Of a DNA stretch of 64,000 nt, positions 35,332 through 47,293 are shown piece by piece. The stretch covers positions 25,235,437-25,299,436 of the forward strand of contig AP025062.1 in NCBI GenBank assembly GCA_036186865.1. The letters are read 5' to 3'. The notes beneath the pieces were generated by a model. That model worked only from the letters and a program-made list of their open reading frames with translations. It was not told the origin of the DNA and searched no databases. Numbering within the stretch: position 1 is the stretch's first letter; each line of letters starts with the position of its first letter. The position numbers were made by a program, and so were the translations under genes. The DNA is from Eustoma russellianum (taxonomy: Eukaryota; Streptophyta; Magnoliopsida; Gentianales; Gentianaceae).

Positions 35332-35344
35332 GGCTCTGACACCA
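35332..35344 (-). other. Primer-binding site with one mismatch
   Basis: On the minus strand the site reads TGGTGTCAGAGCC, one change from the Met-tRNA complement TGGTATCAGAGCC, directly after the 5' LTR boundary. Confidence 0.8.
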
Positions 35345-35346
35345 CC

Positions 35347-37979
35347 TGTAGCGCCCCGATCCGATACTGGCATCAGAACCAGTACACCCGCCGTAGTCTA
35401 CTACAAGGACTACGAAGCGTCAAAGCAGATCAAATGTACATCATTCATGGCGTAAGATAAATCAGCGAAAACGTCGTAAAATTTAAAACTTCACCAACAT
35501 CAATGTAACCAAAGAAATACAGCGGAAATAAAATGTGTTCAGTTAAAGGTCTAACATGTCCTCCAGTACAACATAATAAACATCGAGTCTTCCAACTTAA
35601 AGAGAATGATCAAAAATCTATCAACTTCCATGACCATCATCCCATTGAGCCCGCTCGCCATCGTCTTCGACAAATATCATTACGTACTCTGGCTCACCTG
35701 AAAAGAAGATGGAGTATCTATTCTTAGCGAAAACATCGTCAGCAAGAAACCCATCTATACACCTTACAGGATCACACACGACGAGTCACCAGTGTATAAG
35801 TCATTGCCCAAAATAAGGTACTCGGGTTGGCAAATAGCATCTTTATCACAATTCCTTAAAACAAATAAATCACATAAATGATACGCGGATACAAGAACAA
35901 ACAGGTAACTAAAATAACTTACCATATAAACAGAACATAAGCTAGTCACGTTTCTTGCATGTCAAATCTTATGCTTCGTGTATCATGATGCATGTACTTC
36001 TTCAAAACCACACACAAAACCCATGCATATGACTTCTTTCATAAATATGCTATGCGTGTCATTTCACAAAACTTTTCATATTCTTCGCGTAGCAGAACTT
36101 TATACCCTGTGGGTGATCAGTCCACAGCAAACAAAACTTTATACCCCGTGCTGAAAGGTCCCTGGCCCCATCACATATAACTTTATATCCCGTACTGAGA
36201 GGTCCACGGACCCATTACATATATCATATATCCGTGCTGATAGGTCCAGGCCCTATAAAATACTTTATACCCTGCTGTTAATTCACAGGTCACGCTTTTA
36301 TACCCTGCTTTTGCAGGCGTGACTTTTATACCCTGCGATCAACCAGAAGCCATAGTTTGCTTTTCGAAAACTTTAATCTTCTCTTGTAAACACATGTTCT
36401 TTTGCAAAGCAATTCTCATGCCAAAATGCAAAGTGTTCATGTCATGATGCAGGATGCTCATGCAACTTCATATCAAACATGTAAACATACACACACATCT
36501 TACATATCAAGTACATGGTCTTGTATCTCAAACACTCCACGCTCATACCTTTCTAAGTCCGTTTGTATCACCAACTCATTTGGGATCCAATCTTATCCTT
36601 ACTTAATCACAGTTAACCTCTATTCCTAAAGTTCACCTCAAATACCCTTGTATTTTATGATCAAAGGAAGAGAATAAAGTTATTACACATACATAGGGCG
36701 CCTAATGGGTCAAAAAGACTTCCAGTACACTTAGAACGCCTACTTGAGGTGCCTAAAGTGACATGAGGCGCCTACACTAGGCGTTCGAAGTGTTCAGGAA
36801 TGTGCTGGTATACATCGAACGCCTACATAAAGCGCCTTATGTGACATCGAATGCCTTTGAAGGTGTTCGAGGTACTCTAGAATGTGCAGTGACACATCGA
36901 ACGCCTACACGAGGCGCCTTATGTGACATGAAGCGCCTAATGTAGGTGTTCGAAGTGTTCTGAAATGCACTGGGACACATTGAACGCCTACTTTAGGTGC
37001 CTAATTTGACTTGAAGCGCCTAAAGTAGGTGTTCGAAGTGTTCTGACGGTTCCAGAACTGCAATTTTCTGTAGTAACTTCTTCCTATCACCTTCCTCCTT
37101 CACCCCTTTCATGTTTATCACTTCAAGATCCATCTTAACACCTAGATTCATCATGCTAAACACACAACTAACATGAGTTGATTCTCAAACATGTAAAATA
37201 GTATCCATACTAAACCTTCCATCACCCACAACTTTCAATATATATCTTCAAACTTTCCCATGCAAGAAGCCTACCACAATCCATCACTCATCCTTCAACT
37301 TCCTATATATACTCTCAAAACATCTATGGTATAGTTAATAAACTTAAGGACTTATACCAAGATGAGGAACACATCACCGATAACACCTTTATGGGCATAT
37401 TTAACAAGAAAGATCAAAACATCATCATTTTCAGAAATTGGCCCAAAGAAGATGACTTTACTCCATCAACAACAACAATTACATATAGTAAAGCATTTAA
37501 CATAAACAAATCAAAGATACTAATGTGTGATCAGGTTTTTCTCTTTATAAGAACATAGGGCCTGTTGAATCAAAATTTGCGTAAAGCGTATAGAAAGATT
37601 ACTTGCCTTAGAATCTAGATAAGCTTACGAGTGTATGGTAGAATTTCAGGACGGATTGGACCTAGGTTAGCCCTCTTCTTCTTCTCCCTTTCTTCTTTTT
37701 CTTCTCCTTTCTTCTCCCAGGCGGTTCCTTCCTCTCCCTTTGGTGTCCTTACCTACGGCTGAATAATGGGGAAGTTATACAAATGTTGTGTAACTTCCCC
37801 CACATGCATTTGGGGCAATTTTTGGCATTTTGGCCACATTCCCTCAATTTCCACTTTTGTCTATTTTTCCCCCTATATTTTGTTTAACTAAACTCCATAA
37901 CCTATACATTTAATGAAATTACATTTTACATTGTTTTCTAATTATTAAAAGCCAGACTTAAAAATTACGGGGTATGACA
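35347..37979 (-). repeat. 5' LTR of gypsy element 27809-37979
   Basis: About 2.63 kb, same layout as 27809-30426, including both tandem arrays (36090-36350 and 36690-37045). It carries an extra partial GGTGCC unit near 36748-36768 relative to the other LTR. The donor-like motif is rc of 37601-37608. Confidence 0.93.
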
Positions 37980-38078
37980 GTGTAAGGAATTTATATCGAC
38001 GCCTTGTAGTTCTTGTAGTAGACTACGACAGATGCACCATTTTTGATATTATGGTTCGGAACGGGGCGCTACAATTAT

Positions 38079-38716
38079 TATTAGACCAATTTAAGATCTT
38101 GTGAGAATGAATAATAAAAAATTGTCGATACATCATTATTGTGTGTGCTGATGTCTCATGCTGGCATATCATGGTAGCAAGAATGTTAGGTTTTACAGAC
38201 TGTAGACCATTCTACGGGAGTTGAAGGAAGAGTCTCAATTGGTAGGAAAGAAAAAAGAAAACCTACAACCCTTTGGGTTATCATGCACTTGGAAGAAGAT
38301 GTAGAAATAAATAAATAAATAAATATAGTGATAATTTAATTCTTTGTCACTGTAATAAATAGAATAAAAAACAGAATTATTTCTTTGTCTTCAAAAAAAA
38401 TAGATGAGTAATTTGTGACACATTTAGTAAAAAAAATCTTTTTGCAGCCAACCATTTATTTAAAAAAAATGAATAAACTTAAGTCTCTACCTTTTTAGAA
38501 AAAAAGTTGACACATGCATATAAGATGGACAGTGACTTCTTGATACATTTTATTAAGAGATATGTTTTAATAAACAGAGACATAGAATAAATTTATAGCT
38601 CTACTCATGCTTGGAGCTAGTACGGTTCAAATCTCCGCTATTCGATCAAAGAAAGATTCCTCTTCCCAATATGTAACCGTATTCATGACCATTAAATTAT
38701 ACCATGTAACAAGAGT
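38079..38716. other. AT-rich spacer
   Basis: No supported gene. It contains an (AAAT)n run near 38309-38326 and poly(A) stretches. Confidence 0.5.
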
Positions 38717-38724
38717 CTTACGAA

Positions 38725-39332
38725 TAGGGGTGAGCAACGGTCCGATTTTGGTTCTGACGGTTCCAGAACCGTTGGAACCGAAAACCGTTTAGCATAATAT
38801 TTTTGGAACCGAACTGGAACTTTGAGCCTACAGAACCGTGGAACCGTTTAATACGATTCGGTTCCGGTTCAGAACCGCAGAACCGCCAACGCAAAAAAAA
38901 TAGATTATTATTTAAACTATTAATTATTATTTATATAAAAAGTTTAAATTATTATTTACTCCAGTAGAGTTTTAAATTATTAATTATTATATATATATAA
39001 AAAACTATTAATTATTATTTATATAAAAAACTAGTAATTATTATTTATATAAAAAACTATTAATTATCATTTAGGTTTTAAACTTTTGATTAGTGTTTTA
39101 AAAAAATTGTTAATTATTATTTATATAAAAAAGTAAAAAATTATTATTTATACGGTTCGATTCCGGTTCTAGCAGTGTATGGAAATTAGGAACCAAACTG
39201 GAACTGTGAACCAGAAATCCTGTTCAGGAACCAAACCGTTAAAGTTATACAGTTCTAGTTCGGTTTAAAACTCATATTTTCAGTTCAGTTTCAGTCTGGT
39301 TTTACGGTTTTCAGTTTTTTTTCTCACTCCTA
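38725..39332. mobile_element. hAT-type MITE with 8-bp target duplication
   Basis: The ends TAGGGGTGAGCAA (left) and TAGGAGTGAGAAA (right, reverse complement) form imperfect terminal inverted repeats. They are flanked by CTTACGAA on both sides (38717-38724 and 39333-39340), an 8-bp duplication typical of hAT transposition. The 608-bp interior is non-coding: GGTTCCGGTTC-type repeats near both ends and about six copies of an AACTATTAATTATTATTTATAT-like unit in the middle (38908-39150). Confidence 0.88.
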
Positions 39333-39340
39333 CTTACGAA

Positions 39341-39620
39341 TTGTGTTGGGAGTTCATGGAGTTAGGAGTGCATGGCTTTTACGCAATAGATTAAAAAATA
39401 TGTATTAATAAAACTGCATACACTAAATTGCATGGTTGTTAAATAAATGTCAAAAATGAATGTCACTTTTGTTTCATATTTGACAATTGATTTTTTTTTT
39501 TTGATTGATACATGAGTTGATATAATAATATGTTATTTTTTTGGCTTTTGTTACATATATACACACACACACACATATATATACATATTTATATATATGT
39601 ATATATATATATACACATAA
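39341..39620. repeat. Spacer with (CA)n/(TA)n microsatellite
   Basis: The stretch 39553-39617 is a mixed (AC)n and (AT)n tract just upstream of the LINE. A similar TA-rich tract follows the LINE at 56927-56952, so the LINE may have inserted into a TA repeat and duplicated part of it. Confidence 0.6.
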
Positions 39621-40153
39621 ATGAAAAAGATGCCGCTGCACCTCTGGCGATCACGGGCGACTTTGCGGCGATAGCCGCCGCCACCGACTTTATCCATTCG
39701 ATCACCGTCTTTTCTCATCATACCGCGAGTATCCTACGTCTTTCCACCCTTCCACCGCTGAAAACTACCGAAAGATCAATTCTTTTTTTTCTCGCGATCA
39801 CAATGACAACCCCGCCATCCTTTGCCGCTGTTGTTGCTGGTGCGGAATCATCATGCAACATCGCCATTTCTCCGAAGACAGTCTCGCGCTATAAAGGCAT
39901 CCCTTTGATATCATTTCTGAATTCTGAGATTGATGCCCTTGCTGCTCCTTTCAAGTATTCTTTGGTAGGTACTTTCTGGTATGGCCGCCCTCCATTGAAA
40001 ATTATCCATGAATTTTTTGAGAAGATAGGCTTTCATCATGATTTGCGTATCACGCTAATAGATTAAACGCATATACTGCTGAATTTTCATAATGAAGCGG
40101 ACTATTTACGTTGTTTCTATCGACGTTCATGGCATATTTCTGGTTGTCATATG

Positions 40154-43100
40154 TGTAGGATCTGTAAGGCACCACTAGAAGGGGTGGGGTTGAATAGATG
40201 GTGCGGAAAGTGTGCTTTTTAAAATTTCTTTAAACTTGAACAATTCAAGTTCTGAAAACAGATTCTGTTTTCAGGACCTGTTTTAAAACGTTTTTAAAAC
40301 CAGGTTAGAGGTCTCCAAAAATTATGAAATGTTGAGAGAACTTAGCCTCAGATGTTATGAGGGTCCCCTAAAAATTTCAAATTAAAATTCAACCTTTAAC
40401 CCCTTCAAAAACCGTTGGCACTCAGATTGTGCAATTCTGCCAGAAATGGTAGATGGTTTTGAAAAATTAATTCCTATTTGTGTGAATGTCCAAATGATCT
40501 GAAAATTTGACCAATAACTCCTCACACACTATATTTAAATAGGTTGAAACAGTTTTTGAAAATTCGTTTGGGAAGTAGGTCAAACACAACCAAAGTCTCA
40601 ACCTTTGCAAGTCTGAAAATCAGACTGCACTAGTCTCAGAATTTTTGATGTTTGACTGACCTATACTTGTCCAAAAGGGTTGAAACTTGTTCCAAATTAA
40701 CCCTAGAAGGTTTATGTATGTTTCTGGAAATTTTTATAATTTTTGAAAATCGTTTACTATTTTTACGAACGTGACCAAGATGAGTAAACAGTGCAGAAAC
40801 TGAAAAGTAAATGCTGAAAGTAAATTGCACCGAGATTTTTATACTGGTTCGATTATAAACAACCTACTCCAGTCTTCAAGGAACACCTTCCTTGGTTCAC
40901 ACTATTCACACACACAACACACCTTACCACAGGGTTGATAGAGTTACACCTTAACTCCAACCCTTTACAAACCTTGTATTGCTAGTACAATTAGCACGAA
41001 CACCACCACCTTGCTAGAATGAAGATTGATCACACCTTGATCAATCTTTTACAAAGATGAATGAATGGTGGTTTATATGAAGCCTATTCAAGATTGAAAG
41101 ATGTAAAGTACAATAGGCTTTTTACAAGAAAAGAGAGAAAGAAAATGTAGAAGAAAAGAAGCTTGGCAATTTGATCACTTTAGAATGCAATTCTTGGTGT
41201 TGTTTTTGTTTGCTCTTCTCTTCCTTCCTTATAGGAATTCCAGCCGTCCCCCTCTTGCCTTCTCCCCTCTTGAAAATTTCTTTTTAAGTGCTTGAGAGAG
41301 TGTAAGACATCATGGTGACAATGCTTTGCTTACTTGGCATCATTCCATTGGATCATCATTTAGTCTTTGCTTACTTGACACCTCTTTATTGGCTCAATGT
41401 TGTCAACATGATGACATGGAAAAAATCTGAGATTAACACTTTAAACATGTGCCAATATCAATCATAAAATCATACCATAAGTCACAAATTCCATCATAAA
41501 TTGCAAGACAAGAAATCTCTCCTTTTTCAAAGCATAAAATCGGCCATAAGTAGCTTGCCATGCTGAATTTTTCAGCATGTGCATTATGAGAATAAAATTC
41601 AGATTATTTACCATTTTTCTTTGAATTTTTATCACAAAAATGAATCAATCATATATGGTAAGTCTTGCTATCAATTGATGAATGAACTTGGACACAAAAG
41701 GAGGGTAAAATTCGGCCACCACAACCTTCACACATGCTGAAAAATTTCAGCATGTGTGATATGTAAAATATCACACTTAATTACCTTACATAATATTCAA
41801 ATCATTTCCATAACATCTTCAATTAATCCTTTAATAAAAATTGACAAAATATGTTATCTTAGCCATGAAGAAAACGGCCAAGATGTGTGTAGCATGCTGA
41901 AATTTTCAGCATGTGACATAAGAGAGGTATATGTTGAATACTTACCTTTTGTAGCTTCTCTCTTTGATTCATCAACATTGTATGATTGATCCTTGACCAA
42001 TCAATATGCCAACAAGGCTCCACATGTGCTCCATCTCAGCTGTAGTAACGTTGGAATGTGTATGTACATGTGCTGAAATTTATTTTTGCTAACTTTGTAA
42101 AATAGTGCACATTTAATAATACACACATGTAATATTCCAATCAGCCCTTAATTTAATTTTCTAGAACACTTTAAGATGTATATTATATGTAAAAAGTGTC
42201 TAGATACGTGTCACATGATGTTCAAGAAAAACGTTCCATGTTATGTGCGTAGAAAACCGAATTTTCGATATTTATCGATTACCCGATTTTTCTCTAATTT
42301 AAATTCCAAATTTTGCACATGATATATATATTATGTTATACATAATATATATAATATATACTTTAAATTTCAGCACTTGGCTGATTTAAAGTGGTACCAT
42401 AAACATGTGACAAAATTAAAATTGAAATCTTCACATTTTGGCCTAAATGTGGGGTGATTTGTGTGTGCCAACATGGAAAGTATGTTTGGCTGATCACACC
42501 ATGTGTAGCACGAACTTTTCATCAATTTTTGATGTATATGTGCTGGCCATTTATTTATGGCAAGTACGTGACACGTTGGCGAAGTTTCGGTATTCGCCTG
42601 ATACGACAAATTTCGGTTTAGAACCTTTTATCGTGTCGTATTTAATTTGTCATCACCATATCTTATATCATATGATATAGGACCTGAATATACTCATAAA
42701 TATGAGTTAAGTATAGTGGTGTGACGTTAACGTACGTACGTAAAATATATAACGTGTCGGTAGTACGTTGGAATACATGTGTATGTGCCTTTATTTAAAA
42801 AATCTGAAAATATATAGTGTATATATATATAAATGGCGTGTTTAATAAGATGGGGAGGAGGAGAGAACTTTCCTTCCTTGGCCTTGTTGCCTTTGTGCCT
42901 TTTCCAAATGAATCTTCCTTTAATGAACTACTTAGTTTATTAAACTAAGTACTTCACTTAATGAACTACTTTAGTTCATTAATGGTGGCACCTGAAAATA
43001 GTATAAACTCAACAAATGTTCGCCATATGATGTAAGCTTTATTGCTTCATGGCTCGTTAGTACGACAACATAATATATAAGCTAAATAAGGCAAGTAATG

Positions 43101-43202
43101 GCAAGTTATCATGCATACATGTACACTTATGCACGTTTGTATATATATATATATATTCAACGTTTCTTATTTTGAAATCACTCAAACCCTCTTATTTCTA
43201 CA
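40154..43202 (-). repeat. 3' LTR of SIRE-like element
   Basis: 3,049 bp, non-coding. It contains three near-perfect palindromes of the type CATGCTGAAATTTTCAGCATG (41559-41579, 41731-41756, 41893-41913) and two short hairpins near the start of U3 (42914-42985). Confidence 0.94.
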
Positions 43203-43216
43203 ATCTTCCCCTTTTG
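43203..43216 (-). other. Polypurine tract of SIRE-like element
   Basis: On the minus strand CAAAAGGGGAAGAT sits directly before the 3' LTR start TGTAGAAA. Confidence 0.85.
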
Positions 43217-43462
43217 ATGATTTTCAAAATAACTAGTGTACATGATTTAAGTGCTATCTCTCCCCCTTTGAATTATGCACAGATTTGAAATTTGAATTTC
43301 GAATTTCAAATCCGGCTCCCCCTTGATTCATGCAATTAAGATCAATCAGTGATCAATCAGTGTCTCTCTTCCCCTTAAATCATGCTTCTCTCTCCCCCTT
43401 TATTTTGGAAAGTTAATCAAACGATTCCTGTCAAAAAGGAAAGTAAATCAAATAATATCAGA

Positions 43463-46400
43463 TTAAATCACATCAACGGGAATCATGCCTAATTTAGAAC
43501 GGAGAGATTCATATGTGGCTTGATTTAAGGCCTTTGTAAATATATCCGCTACTTGTGATTCTGTGCGTACGTGATCTATGACAATATTACCATTGTTAAC
43601 GTGATCACGTAGAAAGTGATAGCGAACTTCTATATGCTTAGCCTTAGAGTGCAACACGGGGTTTTTAGACAAATTTATTGCACTCATACTATCACAATAT
43701 ATAGGAATTTTATTTACGGTAATTCCAAAATCCGAAAGTTGTTGTTTTATCCACAACAACTGTGTGCAACAAAGGCTAAGAGCCATATACTCAGCCTCAG
43801 TATTGGACAAAGCAACACTTGCTTGCTTTTTGGAAAACCATGAAATAAGGGAATTTCCTATAAATTGGCAAGTTCCGCTCGTGCTTTTTCTATCTATTTT
43901 GCAGCCACCATAATCTGCATCAGTGTAAGCATGTAAGTCAAATGTAGAATCCTTATCATACCAAATACCTAAGGTGGGCGTGTGCTTAATATAACGGAAT
44001 ATTCTTTTTACCGCATTTAAGTGTGACACCTTAGGTTGACTTTGAAAACGAGCACACATGCATACGCTAAACATGATGTCAGGCCTACTCGCAGTTAAAT
44101 ATAGTAAAGAACCTATCATAGATCGATATAATCCATTATCAACGTCTTTACCATGTTCATCTTTGTCTAATTTAGTAGTAACACTCATAGGCGTGGGTGA
44201 TGGTTTCAAATTTTCAAAATTGAACTTCTTGATCATGTCATTTACATACTTAGCTTGGCTTATATGAATTCCTTTACTCGTTTGCTTAATCTGCAAGCCA
44301 AGAAAATAATTAAGTTCACCAACCATAGACATTTCAAATTCAGCTTTCATACAATTTTCAAAATCTTTAACGAGTCTATGTGAGGTAGAACCGAAAATAA
44401 TGTCATCTACGTAGATTTGAATAATAAGTAAATCTGATTTTTCTTGTTTCAAAAATAGTGTACTATCTATAGTACCACGTTTAAAATTATTTTCTAAAAG
44501 GAAAGTAGCAAAACGATCATACCATGCTCTCGGCGCTTGCTTTAGGCCATATAGTGCCTTCTTTAGTTTGTACACGTGATCTGGATGTTTCAAATCTTCA
44601 AAACCGGGTGGTTGCTTCACGTATACTTCTTCTTGTATGAATCCGTTTAGAAAAGCACTTTTGACGTCCATTTGATACAATTTAAAATCTTTCATGCAAG
44701 CAATGGCAAGTAAGAGTCATATAGCTTCTAAACGTGCTACGGGTGCAAATGTTTCATCGTAGTCTATTCCTTTTTCTTGATTATATCCTTGAGCTACGAG
44801 TCTTGCTTTATTTCTAACGACCTTTCCTTCTTCATTCATTTTATTCCTAAATACCCACTTTGTGCCTATAATTGTCTTATCTTGTGGTCGTGGCACTAAA
44901 TCCCATACATCATTTCTAACGAATTGATTAAGTTCGTCATGCATAGCATCAATCCAAGATGAATCACTCAAAGCATCATGCACATTTTTGGGCTCAATTT
45001 CAGAAATCATAGCATGAAATTCATTTATTTCATCCGAAGTGATTCTTCTACGTGGTCGCACACCGTGAGTGATGTCGCCTATGATGAGATCATGTGGGTG
45101 ATCTCTATGCCATCTTGGTTGATTATTTTCTAAGTTATCATGCATTTCTATATGATCATGTATTTCTAGTGTCTCATTCATCTCATGCATATCAAAAGAA
45201 TCATTATCTTCATCCAAAACGGGTTTCAATTCAAAATCATCGTCATATTCCTTATCTTTATCAATCTCTCCAAATTCATTGAATTTAACATGAATAGATT
45301 CTATGATTTGTCTAGTGACAGGATCATAACATTTATATGCTTTTGAATTTATGGAATACCCAACAAAAATGCACTCAATTGATTTGGATTCAAATTTATC
45401 TAAATTATCCTTTGTATTCAAGACAAAGCATTTGCATCCAAACATACGAAAATAATCAATCTTAGGCATGCGATCATTCAAAATTTCGTAAGCCGTCTTG
45501 TTTATTTTCTTTCTTATAGATAGGCGATTTACAATATAGCATGCACGATTTACGGCTTCCGCCCACAGAAATCTAGGCAATTTATTTTCGCAAAGCATGG
45601 TTCTAGCAATTTCTTGTAGTGTGCGATTCTTTCTTTCTACTACTCCATTTAATTGTGGAGTTCTAGGTGGTGAAAACTCATGTTTAATCCCTTTTTCTTC
45701 ACAAAACAAAATCATCTCTTTATTTTTAAACTCACCGCCTCTATCGCTTCTTATTCTTTTCACATTTACACCGTATTGATTTTCGAGTTGTTTAATCAAT
45801 TTAGCGATCTCTACGGCGCTATCATCCTTATGTGCAAGAAATAAAGTCCAAGTATAACGAGAAAAGTCATCAACAATCACGCATGCATAGTGACGCCCAC
45901 CTAGACTTGTAGTGCGACTAGGACCAAACAAATCGATATGCAATAGTTCTAGTATTCTAGTCGTGCTTATTTCATTCTTCGGCTTAAGTGACTCACGTGT
46001 TTGTTTGCCTTTTATGCAAGATTCACACAACTGAAAGTTGTCTAAATCAAGCGTAGGCAATCCCCGTACTAGGTTCTTTCGTTGCAATTTTTCTAGTGTA
46101 GAAATACCTATGTGTCCTAAACGTCTATGCCACAAATTCACATTGGGTTCATTTGACATAAAACATTTAACTTTAGCGTCTACTACATCATCCATAGATA
46201 GTGTAAAGATATTTCCTTCTCGTTTTCCTTTTAAAACGGTTTCTCCATTTTTATTTATTATATTGCAATAAGGGTGAGTAAAACAAACATTGAAGCCATT
46301 GTCAACAAATTGAGACATACTAAGAAGATTGTAGGATAAGTTGCTTACCAAAAATACGTTGGAGATTTGAAGTGTATTTGGATTGCCAATCGTACCTTTT

Positions 46401-46564
46401 CCAATGATCTTGCCTTCATTGTTGTCTCCAAAGGTCACGGATCCACCTTCTGTGACCTTCTTTAATTTGAAGAACAGGCTCGGGTCACCCGTCATGTGCC
46501 TCGAGCAACCACTGTCAAGGAACCACTTTATTGATGTGTCTTTTGATGAGTGGTCTCCCTGCAA
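43463..46564 (-). pseudogene. Ty1/copia pol: protease, integrase, RT, RNase H, one stop
   Basis: On the minus strand: protease active site WFLDSGCSRHMTGD at the N-terminus, integrase zinc-binding HRRLGHIG...CESC, core D-D-E (HIDLFGPS, RSDRGGEFKN, QLNGVVERKNRTL), RT with YVDDIIFGST, and RNase H (YTDADYGG, SNTEAEYMA, YCDSMSAINLS) ending at a stop at 43463. All catalytic motifs are recognisable. The only break in this 3.1-kb block is an in-frame TGA at 44717-44719 within RT, a simple Trp-type nonsense change. Upstream linkage to gag is disturbed by further lesions. Among the LTR elements here this is the best preserved pol. Confidence 0.93.
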
Positions 46565-46615
46565 TGTGAAAAGGTGATTTAGGTACCCTTTTAATTTTGG
46601 GTCCTTTCGAGTTAG

Positions 46616-47293
46616 TTAATCACCTTTTGGTAAAAGTACCTTTCGGTACCCATACTTGGGTGATCCTTCTCGGTCTATCAAATGGCAAGAATGAAGGTGC
46701 GATATAATATACATTTGGTGCATGTACTTTGGGTCTTTGCCCAAGGACTCCTCTATACTCATTGAATGAAGGACGCTTTTGATATGTCCTTGTGTGCGTG
46801 TGCGTAGTGCGTGGATGATATGTATTTCGTGTATGCATTGTTCTTTTCTTCTCATATCTATATGGTACAACGTTATATTTCACATGATATGAGGGAGTGG
46901 GGCGTGTGGAAGGGGGCGCTTTTTGCGTCATCTTAGACGCCACTTGATGCTTAGGGGTGTCTACTTTCTTAGACACAACAAACTTGGTTGGTTTGGTTGA
47001 TACTTCGTTAGTATCAACGTATCCCAATCCAGTTTTGTCACTGTCATGCTTTTGCGATAATATGATGCGATGCAGCATGTTTGACCCTGTATCGAATTGT
47101 TTCATCATTTTCTCTAAATCTGTATTCCTTGATTTCAAATTTGAAATCTCGGATTTCATTTCATTATTTTGAGAAGTCAATGATGAGATCTCGGTTTTTA
47201 ATGCAGTGATGACACATGAAGACTCTTTCTTTGAATCGCTTAATTGAGCGACAAGATTCTCGTTAGAAGATTCTAACAGTTTATTGTCTTCAA
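46616..47293 (-). pseudogene. SIRE-like gag-pol linker region
   Basis: It contains a coiled-coil-like start (NNEMKSEISNLKSRNTDLEKM) and a basic, His/Thr-rich segment (PRTTHTHTRTYQKRPS) ending VWVPKGTFTK, the usual spacer between gag and protease in SIRE-type elements. A frameshift near 46625 and a stop at 46616-46618 separate it from pol. Confidence 0.75.

Larger units (their letters stand above)
27809..37979 (-). mobile_element. Ty3/gypsy element (Tekay/Del-type) with candidate introns
   Basis: A 10.2-kb insertion into the solo LTR, flanked by GTGTA (27804-27808 and 37980-37984). LTRs of about 2.62 kb start TGTCATACC in the sense direction and end in a GCTACA terminus. The 4.9-kb interior carries gag and pol on the minus strand in the chromovirus order. 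The LTRs differ by a few percent (about 18 differences in the first 320 bp at the U5 end), so this is older than the 10805-19807 insertion. Coding frames contain several stops and frameshifts, plus two GT-AG intervals that look like introns. Confidence 0.95.
20602..38073 (+). mobile_element. Solo gypsy LTR split by two later insertions
   Basis: The LTR starts TGCTATGG at 20602 and ends GGGGCGCTACA at 38073, flanked by ATTAT (20597-20601 and 38074-38078). Its sequence resumes exactly across the copia insertion (20687-25264) and the gypsy insertion (27809-37984). Subtracting both leaves about 2.72 kb with no internal region, so it is a solo LTR. The last segment (37985-38073) aligns with the ends of the LTRs at 1-382 and 5899-6280. 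Internal landmarks: TATA box near 25350, GA tract 25436-25488, a strong donor-like AAAG|GTAAGT at 25511-25520, and a tandem array at 26860-27150. Confidence 0.92.

Noticed and set aside
43203..43460. env-like gene in the SIRE element
   Set aside because: Only about 250 bp lie between the end of pol and the polypurine tract, and no coding signal is present.
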